IMG/VR virus record: IMGVR_UViG_3300043773_001871
Span: 1 to 23,397 of that record
Length of the DNA: 23,397 nucleotides
Origin: a virus
Direction: 5' to 3' (one strand)
Position numbers and translations under genes: made by a program. Positions 1 through 7,730 of this stretch are shown here, in pieces; within the stretch, counting starts at the first letter, position 1, and each line of letters opens with the position of its first letter. The notes below the pieces were generated by a model that had not been told where the DNA came from, did no database searches, and saw only the letters and a list, made by a program, of their open reading frames with translations.

Positions 1-128
1 AACGACCGGCTCTCTGATTCCGTCGCGCGATGGATCAGGCTGAACCCAGACTCAGCAATGGCAGTCGAACACTTATTCAGAGTTGGCTCCGGCCTTGGCG
101 CCGAAAGAATTCCGACGGAGATTCTCAC
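1..128 (-). CDS. probable glycosyltransferase, N-terminus only (runs off the left edge)
   Basis: An open minus-strand frame starts with GTG at 128 and stays open for 42 codons to the window edge. Its start overlaps the stop of the preceding glycosyltransferase gene as GTGA (128-125), the same coupling used through this operon, and GGAG lies 8 nt upstream. The protein begins MRISVGILSAPRPEPTLNKC and continues to an AGFSLIH-like turn. A short beta strand, an APRPEPTL-type turn, a helix and a second strand (sxxGFSLIHR) resemble the entry to a GT-A fold, but only 42 residues are visible, so the family is inferred. It would add a further sugar-transfer enzyme to the cassette. It could instead be an unrelated small protein. 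The catalytic DxD region, if present, lies outside the window. Confidence 0.55.
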   Translation of the reverse strand, partial: MRISVGILSAPRPEPTLNKCSTAIAESGFSLIHRATESESRS

Positions 129-868
129 TTCAACTTCTCCGCTTTATATCGGTCCTGCTTGTTCTCACGGCGATTCTTCAGCAGCATCATCCGATGTTCG
201 TTCCGCAGCATCGCCTTCTCGGGAGTCGTCCCATCGGCGAACGGAGTGACTCGTCCGCACCAGTTGATGAACGGAGGACCGAGATGCAGAACTTCGAACG
301 GTGGCCGAACCTTATTCGACTCTGACCACTTCTGATGGAAGAACGAGTCAGCGCCGCCGGCCCACGTCCAGTCCGTCTCATGCCACGGAGTTTTCTGAAG
401 AAACGGTTCGCTCGCATGGAACAACTGGAAGTAGCCTGCGAACTCTTCGTTGTTCATCGCTCTCTTCGACTGTCTCCATAGGCGATGTTCCGGGATTTCC
501 GTTGGGATCTGGTGGAGAATTCTGCGATGCGGAGTGTAGATCTTCCCGACCTTCGGCACCCAGGCGAGCTTGTTCTTCGGGATGACGATGTCAGCATCAA
601 TGATGCACATCCAGTCGTGCCGACCGAAAACGTCAAGCCCCTCTTCCATCGCTGCAAACTTATTGAACGCAGCGCCTCGAGCGTAAAAAGCATCGCTGAG
701 ATGGACATGACAGTCGTTCTCCTGCGCAAGCTGGATCGTCTTGTGATCCTTAACCGTCGTGACCACCATGAACTCGCTGAAGAACTCCCGATTGTACGGA
801 AGCGTCAGGGCGAGGATGTCGGCGTAGTCGACGCAGACGGTGATGCCTCGGGGCTTGATTGCTGTCAT
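125..868 (-). CDS. GT-A fold glycosyltransferase
   Basis: This is a 247-aa cytoplasmic protein that probably transfers a sugar from a nucleotide donor. An Asp-x-Asp metal/nucleotide-sugar motif sits at residues 91-93 in WMCIIDADIV. An EFAGYFQLFH segment (about 142-151) and a GGADSFF segment (171-177) look like the acceptor-side region that follows DxD in GT-A enzymes. A His-Leu-Gly segment near 195 could supply the late metal-binding His. I chose the ATG at 868 because GGAAGAGG lies 6 nt upstream and it leaves a 20-nt gap after the preceding methyltransferase stop. A start at 928 would overlap that gene by 40 nt. No membrane segment or signal peptide is present. Its neighbours are a methyltransferase upstream and another probable glycosyltransferase downstream. 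The acceptor is unknown; virion protein, lipid or DNA are all possible. Confidence 0.75.
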   Translation of the reverse strand: MTAIKPRGITVCVDYADILALTLPYNREFFSEFMVVTTVKDHKTIQLAQENDCHVHLSDAFYARGAAFNKFAAMEEGLDVFGRHDWMCIIDADIVIPKNKLAWVPKVGKIYTPHRRILHQIPTEIPEHRLWRQSKRAMNNEEFAGYFQLFHASEPFLQKTPWHETDWTWAGGADSFFHQKWSESNKVRPPFEVLHLGPPFINWCGRVTPFADGTTPEKAMLRNEHRMMLLKNRRENKQDRYKAEKLK

Positions 869-888
869 AAAACGCCTCTTCCTTGGAA

Positions 889-1431
889 CTATCTCTTGAT
901 CGCCCACCATGACGGCATATCGTCGCAAGTCAGGTTGACCTGAAGTCCGCTCTTGATCCTGAATTCTTCCACAGCAGCAACAACTCCGGGAAGCATGTAA
1001 CTAAAGTCGTGACCTGCAATGATCCCTCCACTGGCAACTTTCGGAAACCATGTGTTGATATCGCTGATCACGTCTTGATACTCGTGAAGTGCGTCGATGT
1101 AGACAATGCCGACTGATGAATCGGCAAACGAATGAGACGCCTGCTCACCCGTCGTCTGCATAAAAGTCACCCGTCCGTAGAATTCCGTCATGATCCCGAC
1201 GGCGATCTGCATGTCCTTTGATCGAGTCTTGCTTGTCGGGTCGACAGAAGGATAAAACGCATCCTTGCCCTGCTCGTAGTCGAGCCAAGGATCGACAAGC
1301 GTGATCGATCCCCTGAATCTCTTCATGAATGAGTGGGCAAATACTGCCTGATGAGTCCCTACCTCGACAGCAGTTCTAAGGCCCAAAGCGTTCGCAACAT
1401 CACCCAAGCAGTCACGAGTTTGTATTCTCAT
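889..1431 (-). CDS. class I SAM-dependent methyltransferase (Methyltransf_24-like)
   Basis: This is a 180-aa Rossmann-fold methyltransferase. SAM-binding motif I is AVEVGTHQAVF (21-31), the acidic residue after strand 2 is in LVDPW (46-50), and the characteristic VYIDALHEYQDVISDI segment lies at 110-125, followed by GGIIAGHDF (135-143). The IDxxHxYxxVxxDIxxW pattern is typical of small sugar- or O-directed methyltransferases found in polysaccharide clusters (family knowledge). The ATG at 1431 overlaps the stop of the radical SAM gene as ATGA, so translation is probably coupled. Set between a radical SAM enzyme and a glycosyltransferase, it most likely decorates a sugar or its precursor. The substrate cannot be read from sequence, and a nucleic acid or protein target cannot be excluded. 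Confidence 0.8.
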   Translation of the reverse strand: MRIQTRDCLGDVANALGLRTAVEVGTHQAVFAHSFMKRFRGSITLVDPWLDYEQGKDAFYPSVDPTSKTRSKDMQIAVGIMTEFYGRVTFMQTTGEQASHSFADSSVGIVYIDALHEYQDVISDINTWFPKVASGGIIAGHDFSYMLPGVVAAVEEFRIKSGLQVNLTCDDMPSWWAIKR

Positions 1432-2348
1432 GTTCCAAGGTACTCCGTCACGATGCGATTTTCTTCGGGAAGAATGTCATTGACACTGTCGACGATCTGG
1501 AATGTTCCTCCAGACTTCAACTTCAGGTGCGAATACTCTTCCGTGACCTGCGTCTTCTTGTCGGCCTGAGCCAGCGCCCCGTGACCGTTAAGCGGAACCA
1601 AACATCGATGGCAATGAAAGTCGACTTGTGCGCCGTATTCCGGCATCGCCTTCTTCCACCATCCAGTTTCGATCTTCACGCCCGTGTCAGGGTATTCGGG
1701 ATTCTCTTGATTCAGCATCGCCTGCCCGCCGGCGATCTCGCAGAAGTATCCGCGAAGCTCGCCACGGAACTGACAGATCATCGCCGACCAGTTCTGGTTG
1801 ATCGCACAGTTGCCGATCAGATCCCATCGCTGCGACTCGTCCGGAACAAGTTTCTCCAGCGATCCGTAGACGGGAGAGTGACGAGAGTCGTGATGCAGCC
1901 CGAACGGTTCTGACTCTGGCCAGTCGCGTTTGAATTCGTCGTAGGCATCCTTAACCAGATGAACATTTAGGTTCGACACCTTCGGGTTAAACACCCGACG
2001 CATCAGTTTGCCGTGCCCCCGGGGGTTGTTGCACCAGAGCCCACGACGATTCTTCGGGATGTGCTTCTCGAGAATTAGACAGAGTGCTTCGAAGTTCGGA
2101 GCCAACGCCGCATTCCCGCCAAAGATCCCGACGACACCGAAGTAGTCCTTCAGGCTGATGACTGCCGCCTCGAAGTTTTCTTCGGTGATGAACGATGCCT
2201 TGCCGCCAAACTGAGATCCCTGCGTGCAATTGGAGCAGGCCAGATCGCAGGCGCGCGTAACGTGGATCTGGATGATGCCGTTTAGCCAGGCAGTCCTCCG
2301 CTTCTGGACCGGGGCGACCATCTTTGCAAGTGCTTGCTCTCGGTTCAC
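1428..2348 (-). CDS. radical SAM protein with Cys-rich C-terminal region
   Basis: This is a 306-aa protein. The N-terminal radical SAM core has the canonical CX3CX2C cluster at Cys34, Cys38 and Cys41 (VTRACDLACSNC), which would bind the 4Fe-4S cluster that cleaves SAM. A GIFGGNAAL segment (about 74-82) matches the SAM-contacting GGE-type loop. The C-terminal third adds Cys181, Cys192, Cys203, Cys246 and Cys249, with the last pair in DFHCHRC, suggesting a SPASM/twitch-like auxiliary cluster. The start is GTG, overlapping the preceding methyltransferase stop as GTGA, with GAGG 5 nt upstream. Known relatives modify peptides, sugars or cofactors. Its place among glycosyltransferases and methyltransferases suggests sugar or virion-protein modification, which is inference. 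No small precursor peptide is adjacent, although the 66-aa gene at 5271-5471 could be considered. Confidence 0.85.
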   Translation of the reverse strand: MNREQALAKMVAPVQKRRTAWLNGIIQIHVTRACDLACSNCTQGSQFGGKASFITEENFEAAVISLKDYFGVVGIFGGNAALAPNFEALCLILEKHIPKNRRGLWCNNPRGHGKLMRRVFNPKVSNLNVHLVKDAYDEFKRDWPESEPFGLHHDSRHSPVYGSLEKLVPDESQRWDLIGNCAINQNWSAMICQFRGELRGYFCEIAGGQAMLNQENPEYPDTGVKIETGWWKKAMPEYGAQVDFHCHRCLVPLNGHGALAQADKKTQVTEEYSHLKLKSGGTFQIVDSVNDILPEENRIVTEYLGT

Positions 2349-3067
2349 AGCGACCTCACTGCATCATAAACGTATTCGCGATTGCTCCAGACAGCGAAAC
2401 GATCGGAGTCCGGATGCGTGCCGCGAGGATAGAAGACTCGCGAGGGATTCTCCGCAATCTTCTTCATGTCAAATTTTTTGAACGCCGCAGCGACGATCTC
2501 GTCGTTCAGGACGTGAGGCTCAGTGACTGTTGGCGCGTGATAGTGGATGTCCATGCGGATTTCGCCGTCTTCGTCGCATACTTTTTCACAGACTTCGATT
2601 GCCTTTTGAAAACTGTCGACATGATCAATTGCGTTGACAGAGATCACAGCGTCGTAAGATGAAGGAGTAATCCACATCTCTTCAGCCTCTTCGATCGTGC
2701 ATTCCAAAGTCCCCGGACACCGAATGTATCCACACTTGTCATACCATCCATGAAGCGGGTCAAGCAAGTGAACAGCAGCCCCCGCAAAGAACCTGCTGAG
2801 ACCCAAAGGCCCAGATCCGACTTCAAGGACTCGCTTGCCCGAGAAGTATGTCGGTTCAATGTGCAGTCTCTTGCAATATCGCCATTTGTCGGCATTGATC
2901 CACGTCTCGATCGCATTCAGTTCTTCCGAAGAGAAACGCTGAATCTTCTGATGCTGCTTCGGACAGGGGACTCCGTACAGTTCTTTAATTCTTCCGTTGA
3001 ACCATCGGACGTAGAATGAGATCTCGTCCTTCCAGAACCGCTTCTCTTCATCGTACTTCGTCGTCAT
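2345..3067 (-). CDS. class I SAM-dependent methyltransferase
   Basis: This is a 240-aa protein. Motif I is RVLEVGSGPLGLSRFF (79-94), with the acidic residue after strand 2 in HLLDPLHGWY (D103). A motif IV/post-I region follows in YDAVISVNAIDHV, and a C-terminal strand reads GEIRMDIHYH. The N-terminal 70 residues (FWKDEISFYVRWFNGRI) are helical and resemble the cap of methyltransferases in saccharide clusters. The ATG at 3067 is preceded by GGGAG with 6-nt spacing and overlaps the 3' end of the bifunctional glycosyltransferase by 20 nt. A longer reading from 3109 would lack this site and overlap by 62 nt. The stop overlaps the radical SAM start. The enzyme probably methylates a sugar or glycan intermediate; the substrate is unknown. 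Confidence 0.82.
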   Translation of the reverse strand: MTTKYDEEKRFWKDEISFYVRWFNGRIKELYGVPCPKQHQKIQRFSSEELNAIETWINADKWRYCKRLHIEPTYFSGKRVLEVGSGPLGLSRFFAGAAVHLLDPLHGWYDKCGYIRCPGTLECTIEEAEEMWITPSSYDAVISVNAIDHVDSFQKAIEVCEKVCDEDGEIRMDIHYHAPTVTEPHVLNDEIVAAAFKKFDMKKIAENPSRVFYPRGTHPDSDRFAVWSNREYVYDAVRSL

Positions 3068-4538
3068 ACCAATCTCCCTTCCAAGATCGATCATTGACAT
3101 GATCTGCAATCTTCAAACTGAATGGATGATCCGCAACTCTGAATTCGCCGTCAGACTTTGCAACATCCTTCCACTTCTCGTAATCCTTCACAGTCCAGGA
3201 GAAATGTTCATTCCCATAAGGCGACGAAACCGCATACGGATTCCACCCCATCGCAATCGGGTCAGCCTCGCTGATCTTCGCGTCTCGCAGTTTCTTTGCA
3301 AGCCGAAGGTCTTCTCCGAGAGAAACGGAATCAAATCCACCGACACTCCAAAACGCAGACTGAGTCACTCCCCAGGTACACTGAAACGCTTTATCAGCTT
3401 TGTCTTCGCGCCAGTAAGTTTTACATCTCATCAGATCGCAAGAGCCACGAACGAGAACCTGACTTGCCCTGCACCAGTCTGATCGACTCAATGCATTCTC
3501 AACCGCAGATAACGCATCCGGAAGGAAGATGTCGTCGTCATCCCAGAATACAAAGGCATCGACCGAATCACCGAACATCTGAGCAATAGCGTTTCTCTTG
3601 TTTCCCAGAGAGGCGTGAGGCTCGTTGCGACTTACGATCTTCCAGCGATCTCCAGACGACTCGGGAATCTCTCCGTGGTCGTCGTATGCGATCAGGAGCC
3701 GGTCTTCGTAATTCTGGTTTTCAAAGCAGGAAATTAAATGACCCAGTAGCTTCGGCCTGCGGAATGTCGGAACGCAAACTCCGATCCTCATTTGGTCGTG
3801 CGACAATCGCCTCTTGTTAAAAAGTTTATGAATCAGCAACTTCGATGATTGAGATCTCATTCGAAAGTGCTGGCTTTCGTGCCCCGCCGCTCTCATCTCT
3901 CCAGCATACTTTCGAGTCATCAGCGAGTGGTTAAGACCGATCGCGACAGAATCTGCTGAAGGTTTCCAGGGAGAAACACCAAAAAACCTCTGCACTTCGG
4001 TGTCAATCTCAATGGGAAGAAACGTGTCGAGTGGCCAGTCGATCGTGTTTTCGCTGGAATCAACGGCAGGAGTCAGGCATCGCTCACCGAGATCAGTCCA
4101 CCCATGCTTCCCCTGCTCGAGCATTGCATTGATGTTCGCAACCCACTTCTTCGCGACTTCGCTGCCTGGGCAACAGTAAATGTAACCAGCGATCACTCGC
4201 CGGGGTGGAGTCGACCACGTCATAAATCCACATTCATGCCCTGTGTCTAATTCCTTTGGCGATCGCATCATCAGCGTATCGGAGTCGACGTAAAGCCCTC
4301 CGTACTGCATCAGCACAGCAGCGCGGACGCAATCAGACTTCACCCCGAGTTCCTTAATGTTCTTCCATGACGGATGCAGAATTCCGTCCGGAATGTACTG
4401 ATCGATATTCGCTGAAGTGATGTGGTGGAATAAACAACCGTCAAGACACTTCGATCTAATCGTGTCGAGGCAAAATTCAATGTAAGGCCACTTGCGAGCT
4501 TTCGGAGCATGCTCCCAGTAGGTAAAAACATTGAGCAT
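3048..4538 (-). CDS. two-domain glycosyltransferase (GT32-like plus GT2-like fusion)
   Basis: This 496-aa protein carries two glycosyltransferase domains. Residues 1 to about 240 look like a GT32/Gly_transf_sug domain: a KSDCVRAAVLMQYGGLYVDSD segment (67-87) holds the YGGLYVDxD DxD motif. Residues from about 250 to the end look like a GT-A family 2 enzyme: RIGVCVPTFRRP at the start of the fold, a DDHG loop, and FVFWDDDD (329-336) as the metal-binding motif, then WCRASQVLV and a FDSVSLGEDLRLAKKL region that fits the late ED motif. It could add two different sugars in succession. The ATG lies 1 nt after the preceding stop (TGAGATG). An internal Met250 has no well-placed ribosome site, so I favour one polypeptide. 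No signal peptide or membrane anchor is seen. Confidence 0.82.
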   Translation of the reverse strand: MLNVFTYWEHAPKARKWPYIEFCLDTIRSKCLDGCLFHHITSANIDQYIPDGILHPSWKNIKELGVKSDCVRAAVLMQYGGLYVDSDTLMMRSPKELDTGHECGFMTWSTPPRRVIAGYIYCCPGSEVAKKWVANINAMLEQGKHGWTDLGERCLTPAVDSSENTIDWPLDTFLPIEIDTEVQRFFGVSPWKPSADSVAIGLNHSLMTRKYAGEMRAAGHESQHFRMRSQSSKLLIHKLFNKRRLSHDQMRIGVCVPTFRRPKLLGHLISCFENQNYEDRLLIAYDDHGEIPESSGDRWKIVSRNEPHASLGNKRNAIAQMFGDSVDAFVFWDDDDIFLPDALSAVENALSRSDWCRASQVLVRGSCDLMRCKTYWREDKADKAFQCTWGVTQSAFWSVGGFDSVSLGEDLRLAKKLRDAKISEADPIAMGWNPYAVSSPYGNEHFSWTVKDYEKWKDVAKSDGEFRVADHPFSLKIADHVNDRSWKGDWYDDEVR

Positions 4539-4539
4539 C

Positions 4540-5274
4540 TCATTCCTCCGTAAACCGACCTCTCAGCCAATCTCGCATGGTCGGCCTCCATACGTTACTC
4601 TGGTAGTTGAGCACATTGGCATCAATTTCATTCAACTGGCGGAGCATCAGCGGCCTTAGCAGTCTCTTCAAGAACTGCGGGTACTGAACACCCTGCCAAT
4701 TGCCTCCGTAAGGTATCGGCGTTCTATCCAATTGCCAATGATTTTCGTACAGTATTTCGAACAGGTACAGATTATTCGGGAACCCGTATTCGGCGAACAT
4801 CTGTTGCAGTTTCGTCTTCTCGAACACATGCGGAAGATGAGTGCCGGCCTGAAAGTTCGATCGGCCATTCGCAGCCAGCGCACCGAACGTCAGTTTAATC
4901 AGCCGATGCCACTCTCGTTTCGAATTTGTCCGATACCACGGGTCATACCGGAAGACTCTGAGATCCTCGAGTGACGTTGGTTTTAGGAAGAACTGGTCGT
5001 CCATCATCCAGACGAACTCTTCGTCGATCTCCGGATGAGACGCTGCCAGCATGATCTTTGCCTGAGTGTCGCGAAACGCCATGCGTCCGGGAAGTTCTCT
5101 CATCTTCGTCAGGCGCGAAGCCGGAATGTGATGCCCTGTGTACCAGCTCGGCTTTTCGCCGATGATCGTGAAAGAGGAATCCCCAGTGAAGTTCTTCTGG
5201 ACGGATGCCATTGACAGCCGGAGTTCTTCGCCGTTGTCCGGGCCGATGACGTTGAGGTAGACGAATTGGGTCAT
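4540..5274 (-). CDS. Stealth/glycosyltransferase-like protein
   Basis: This is a 244-aa protein with an N-terminal strand-rich segment (FVYLNVIGPD, then RLSMASVQKNF) and a central FVWMMDDQFFLKP motif (88-99). The double Asp followed by aromatic residues and KP resembles the NDD(V/F)F(F/L) block of Stealth-type phosphotransferases and also the DxD of GT-A enzymes. The upstream GRMAFRDTQAKIML helix and a later Trp/Tyr-rich region (ENHWQLDRTPIPYGGNWQ) fit such a fold. The start overlaps the stop of the 66-aa gene as ATGA, and the fused glycosyltransferase starts 1 nt after its stop, so it opens the enzyme cassette and ties it to the tail genes. It may transfer a sugar or sugar phosphate. The family call is moderate because I matched motifs by eye only. 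Confidence 0.6.
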   Translation of the reverse strand: MTQFVYLNVIGPDNGEELRLSMASVQKNFTGDSSFTIIGEKPSWYTGHHIPASRLTKMRELPGRMAFRDTQAKIMLAASHPEIDEEFVWMMDDQFFLKPTSLEDLRVFRYDPWYRTNSKREWHRLIKLTFGALAANGRSNFQAGTHLPHVFEKTKLQQMFAEYGFPNNLYLFEILYENHWQLDRTPIPYGGNWQGVQYPQFLKRLLRPLMLRQLNEIDANVLNYQSNVWRPTMRDWLRGRFTEE

Positions 5275-5471
5275 TTTTTTTTACCGCAACCGCATCCGCG
5301 TTTTTTTACGACGACACTCGACCCTGTATCAGACGATTCAGAATGGGCGGATGATGTCCTTCTTTGCACGATTGCCTGCCGTTCACTTTCCGTAAATGGC
5401 TCGCCGTTTTTTTTGACAGCCGTCCCGTCACATATGCTTTTTAATCTTCCCGGAAGATCATTGCAGTCCAT
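5271..5471 (-). CDS. 66-aa protein with Ser-rich linker and CGCG-Lys tail
   Basis: I do not recognise the family. Three parts are visible. A possible compact N-terminal domain (MDCNDLPGRLKSICDG ... FTESERQAIVQRR, residues 1-38) has two cysteines. A Ser/Glu/Asp-rich linker (SSAHSESSDTGSS) follows at 40-52. The end is a basic, cysteine-bearing tail, VVVKKRGCGCGKKK (53-66). The gene begins 4 nt after the stop of the 534-aa tail protein, using GGAG next to that stop as its ribosome site, and overlaps the next gene by ATGA. The tail echoes the 19-aa microgene at 17755-17814 and the start of the 55-aa protein at 19883-20050. The cysteines could bind metal or form disulfides. A peptide substrate for the downstream radical SAM enzyme is conceivable but unsupported. 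Confidence 0.7.
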   Translation of the reverse strand: MDCNDLPGRLKSICDGTAVKKNGEPFTESERQAIVQRRTSSAHSESSDTGSSVVVKKRGCGCGKKK

Positions 5472-5475
5472 GTAT

Positions 5476-7080
5476 TTACTCCGTGATTGTCACTCTTGTC
5501 CTGCAAATCAAATCGGGGATCGGGGGAACCACTCCCGGAAACTTTTCGAAGCATGTAAATGTGACTTCAAATACCGCATAAAATGGAACGCATGTTGATT
5601 CAATCAAGACGCCCTGAATTCCATTTACCGTTAAGACACCGACCTGCTCAATTAAATCAGAATTTGACTCTGAACCAGACGCAGAATCTTCTTCGTAAGA
5701 TCCACACAGATATTCGATGCTTTCCAGCTTCATAAAGTTTCTTGCTGTGTCGCATTTGATTTCAGTTTCAGGATCATATCTCCAATTGCCTCGCTCATTA
5801 CCTGGCAGGCAATCCACCTTCGCCAATTCAACACTGAACGTGCATGGCGCACAGTCACAGTCCATGACTTCAAAGGTAGCAGTCACAGCAAGTGGTTGAT
5901 CTTCGCAAAGGATGTCGCAGCAAGGTGCTGGTGGCGGAGGAGGTGGCTCACACGGATCTGCACAGTCTTTTATAGAGCATGCCCTGATGATAAACCATTC
6001 AACCGGAGGACATGATACGTCTGGGTTTAATGGCAGTCTGAATGGGACTTTTGCAATGATGACACGTTCACAAACTTCCAAGTCATCGATCCCACACGCC
6101 TCAGCGTCAACTTCATCAATGATCTCATCTGCTTGAGATGTGCATGGATCAATATCATGAGGATCTGAGTATATCAGGATGCGATAACTACAACCTCCAC
6201 ACATTTCCAGTGGGCCAGTATTGACGACGACTTCAAGCCGACAAAGCGATCCTCCTTGAGCGGCACATAAAGAAAGAGAAGCCTCATCGCTTGCGCTCAA
6301 ACTTTCGCTTGAACTTTCGCTTAAACTATCGCTGTTTTCGCAAATACATTCTTCTGAGAATTCGCCTGGATATGCAACTCCATTACATGAAGTAATAGGT
6401 GCGCAGCAGTCAATCGAAACGATTTCTTCGACAGGAGACCCGCAAACGCTGATTAGCCAGTCCGCTGGATCATTAAGTTCCGATCCTGATTCTGCGCTGC
6501 ACCCAACAGTGATTCTCATCGGGTTTTCTGGGTCGCACTGATTTCCATTTATTCCGCGAAGAACAAACTCGTCACAGGCTCTGTAGTCACCACACAAGCT
6601 GGGAGTTACAGAAAGGATCCTTGCAAACAATTTTGAATTTTGCGGAGTCATTCCGCAACACCGGCAACCGTTGCTAGTTGATGTCACTCCCCCTGTAAAT
6701 GAAGTTGACCTAACTCTCAGTATTTGCCATTTGCCGTCAATTTTACCAACGATGCATTCTGCTTGAATGTCTGTCGATATCGTATAGTTGCAATTCAGAA
6801 CACATCCGTAAGCCTCAATTGGATTATCGATCGGATCAATGGGAGTTGTGACAGTGCGGACGTTTCCCCCTATGTTTCGTATGTCGTTGAATTTTGATCC
6901 AATCCCATTGTCGCCACATACGTGTAACGGCCAATACTGATTGTCAATCATTGCCAGCAACAACATTAACCCAGTTGGATCTGCGGCAGGGTTGATTGAC
7001 ACACCAGTAAAAGCACCTTCGACACCGACGATTATCTCATCGCCAACGTCTGTGTTTATTCCGCATCCCTCGTTCATCAT
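5476..7080 (-). CDS. cysteine-rich tail tip or fibre protein
   Basis: This is a 534-aa protein with about 41 cysteines spread along its whole length, many in pairs or CxC groups (NGCRCCG 138-143, ECICEN 244-249, MCGGC 293-297, CDCAPC 408-413). A Ser/Glu/Asp-rich spacer lies at 250-270 (SDSLSESSSESLSASDEAS), a shorter one at 465-474, and a polyproline run at 379-385. The pattern suggests several small beta domains joined by flexible linkers, stabilised by disulfides or metal. At the DNA level the first Ser spacer is a decayed 12-bp tandem repeat near 6297-6334. The start overlaps the previous stop as ATGA. Position downstream of the tape measure and two other tail-tip candidates suggests a distal tail, receptor-binding or fibre role. 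No enzymatic motif was found. Confidence 0.7.
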   Translation of the reverse strand: MMNEGCGINTDVGDEIIVGVEGAFTGVSINPAADPTGLMLLLAMIDNQYWPLHVCGDNGIGSKFNDIRNIGGNVRTVTTPIDPIDNPIEAYGCVLNCNYTISTDIQAECIVGKIDGKWQILRVRSTSFTGGVTSTSNGCRCCGMTPQNSKLFARILSVTPSLCGDYRACDEFVLRGINGNQCDPENPMRITVGCSAESGSELNDPADWLISVCGSPVEEIVSIDCCAPITSCNGVAYPGEFSEECICENSDSLSESSSESLSASDEASLSLCAAQGGSLCRLEVVVNTGPLEMCGGCSYRILIYSDPHDIDPCTSQADEIIDEVDAEACGIDDLEVCERVIIAKVPFRLPLNPDVSCPPVEWFIIRACSIKDCADPCEPPPPPPAPCCDILCEDQPLAVTATFEVMDCDCAPCTFSVELAKVDCLPGNERGNWRYDPETEIKCDTARNFMKLESIEYLCGSYEEDSASGSESNSDLIEQVGVLTVNGIQGVLIESTCVPFYAVFEVTFTCFEKFPGVVPPIPDLICRTRVTITE

Positions 7081-7730
7081 ACGCTTTCACTGGAACTGTC
7101 GCTTGTACACTCCGGACAACCGGAGTCAAGGTATCTGCGAACTCTCTGAACCTTGTATGTACTGCAAGCTGTGTTACATTTTGAAAGAATTATTCCATGG
7201 TAAAGTTCAATGCCTCCGCCTCCTCCGGCAAGAACTTCCCATCTCTTGGAGCTTGTATTGTAAATGACATAGAACACGTCACAAATAGACTTGCTTGTAG
7301 ATGCTGCCCCGGATTCGCTCGAAGAAATAGACCCTGATGCACTGCTCGAATCGCTCAAAGGGTTGCATATTGCTCCGTCCAACGCACTTACTGGGTCGTA
7401 AGCAATGAATGGCTTCTCCGCAGAATCTTCACCGTGAGTGCCTGACCTGCGGTTCAGTCGCACCTCTTTGACAAATCCAGACGGAACATCATCAGCATGG
7501 GCCGCGATGTCTGTCGGCGTCTCTGAGATTGCGAAGTCCGTTATTGCAACGACCAGTTTTATCTGTTGAAACCTTCCGGTCGCCGACTGGTTCCCCATCG
7601 TCTCATTTACCAGCGACGATCCGTTACCGAGAGAAATGTCTCGGCGCGGACGAACAGATTCGCTGATGACCTGATTAAGGCGCTCAGCAGTTAAAGGATC
7701 GCCGGGAGTCCATCGTTTTGGTTGTGTCAT
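7077..7730 (-). CDS. tail-tip/baseplate-associated protein with Ser-rich insert
   Basis: This is a 217-aa protein. The N-terminus (KRWTPGDPLTAERLNQVI, 5-22) is a short conserved-looking helix-turn segment of the kind that starts many phage fibre or baseplate-attached proteins (PGxxLTAxxLN). A predicted beta domain follows (FQQIKLVVAITDFAI, then VKEVRLNRR). A Ser-rich acidic linker occupies 126-148, then a second small domain with a Gly5 run (169-173) and four cysteines, ending in SDSSSESV at 210-217. The start overlaps the 396-aa gene as ATGA and the stop overlaps the 534-aa gene the same way. A structural tail role is inferred from position. The low-complexity linker splits the protein into two modules. 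Confidence 0.68.
   Translation of the reverse strand: MTQPKRWTPGDPLTAERLNQVISESVRPRRDISLGNGSSLVNETMGNQSATGRFQQIKLVVAITDFAISETPTDIAAHADDVPSGFVKEVRLNRRSGTHGEDSAEKPFIAYDPVSALDGAICNPLSDSSSASGSISSSESGAASTSKSICDVFYVIYNTSSKRWEVLAGGGGGIELYHGIILSKCNTACSTYKVQRVRRYLDSGCPECTSDSSSESV

Noticed and set aside
485-943. 152-aa plus-strand open frame opposite the glycosyltransferase gene
   Set aside because: It is antisense to a gene with a clear DxD motif; no promoter, ribosome site or plausible domain.
3068-3109. Upstream start for the first methyltransferase
   Set aside because: It would overlap the glycosyltransferase by 62 nt and has no matching ribosome site, while ATG 3067 has GGGAG at 6 nt.
6297-6334. 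12-bp near-tandem repeat as a phase-variation site
   Set aside because: The copies differ by several bases and the unit is a multiple of three, so it is best read as decayed Ser/Glu linker coding sequence.
5476-7730. Diversity-generating retroelement target in the tail proteins
   Set aside because: No reverse transcriptase and no template/variable repeat pair was seen in the window; the Ser-rich tracts are simple low-complexity linkers.
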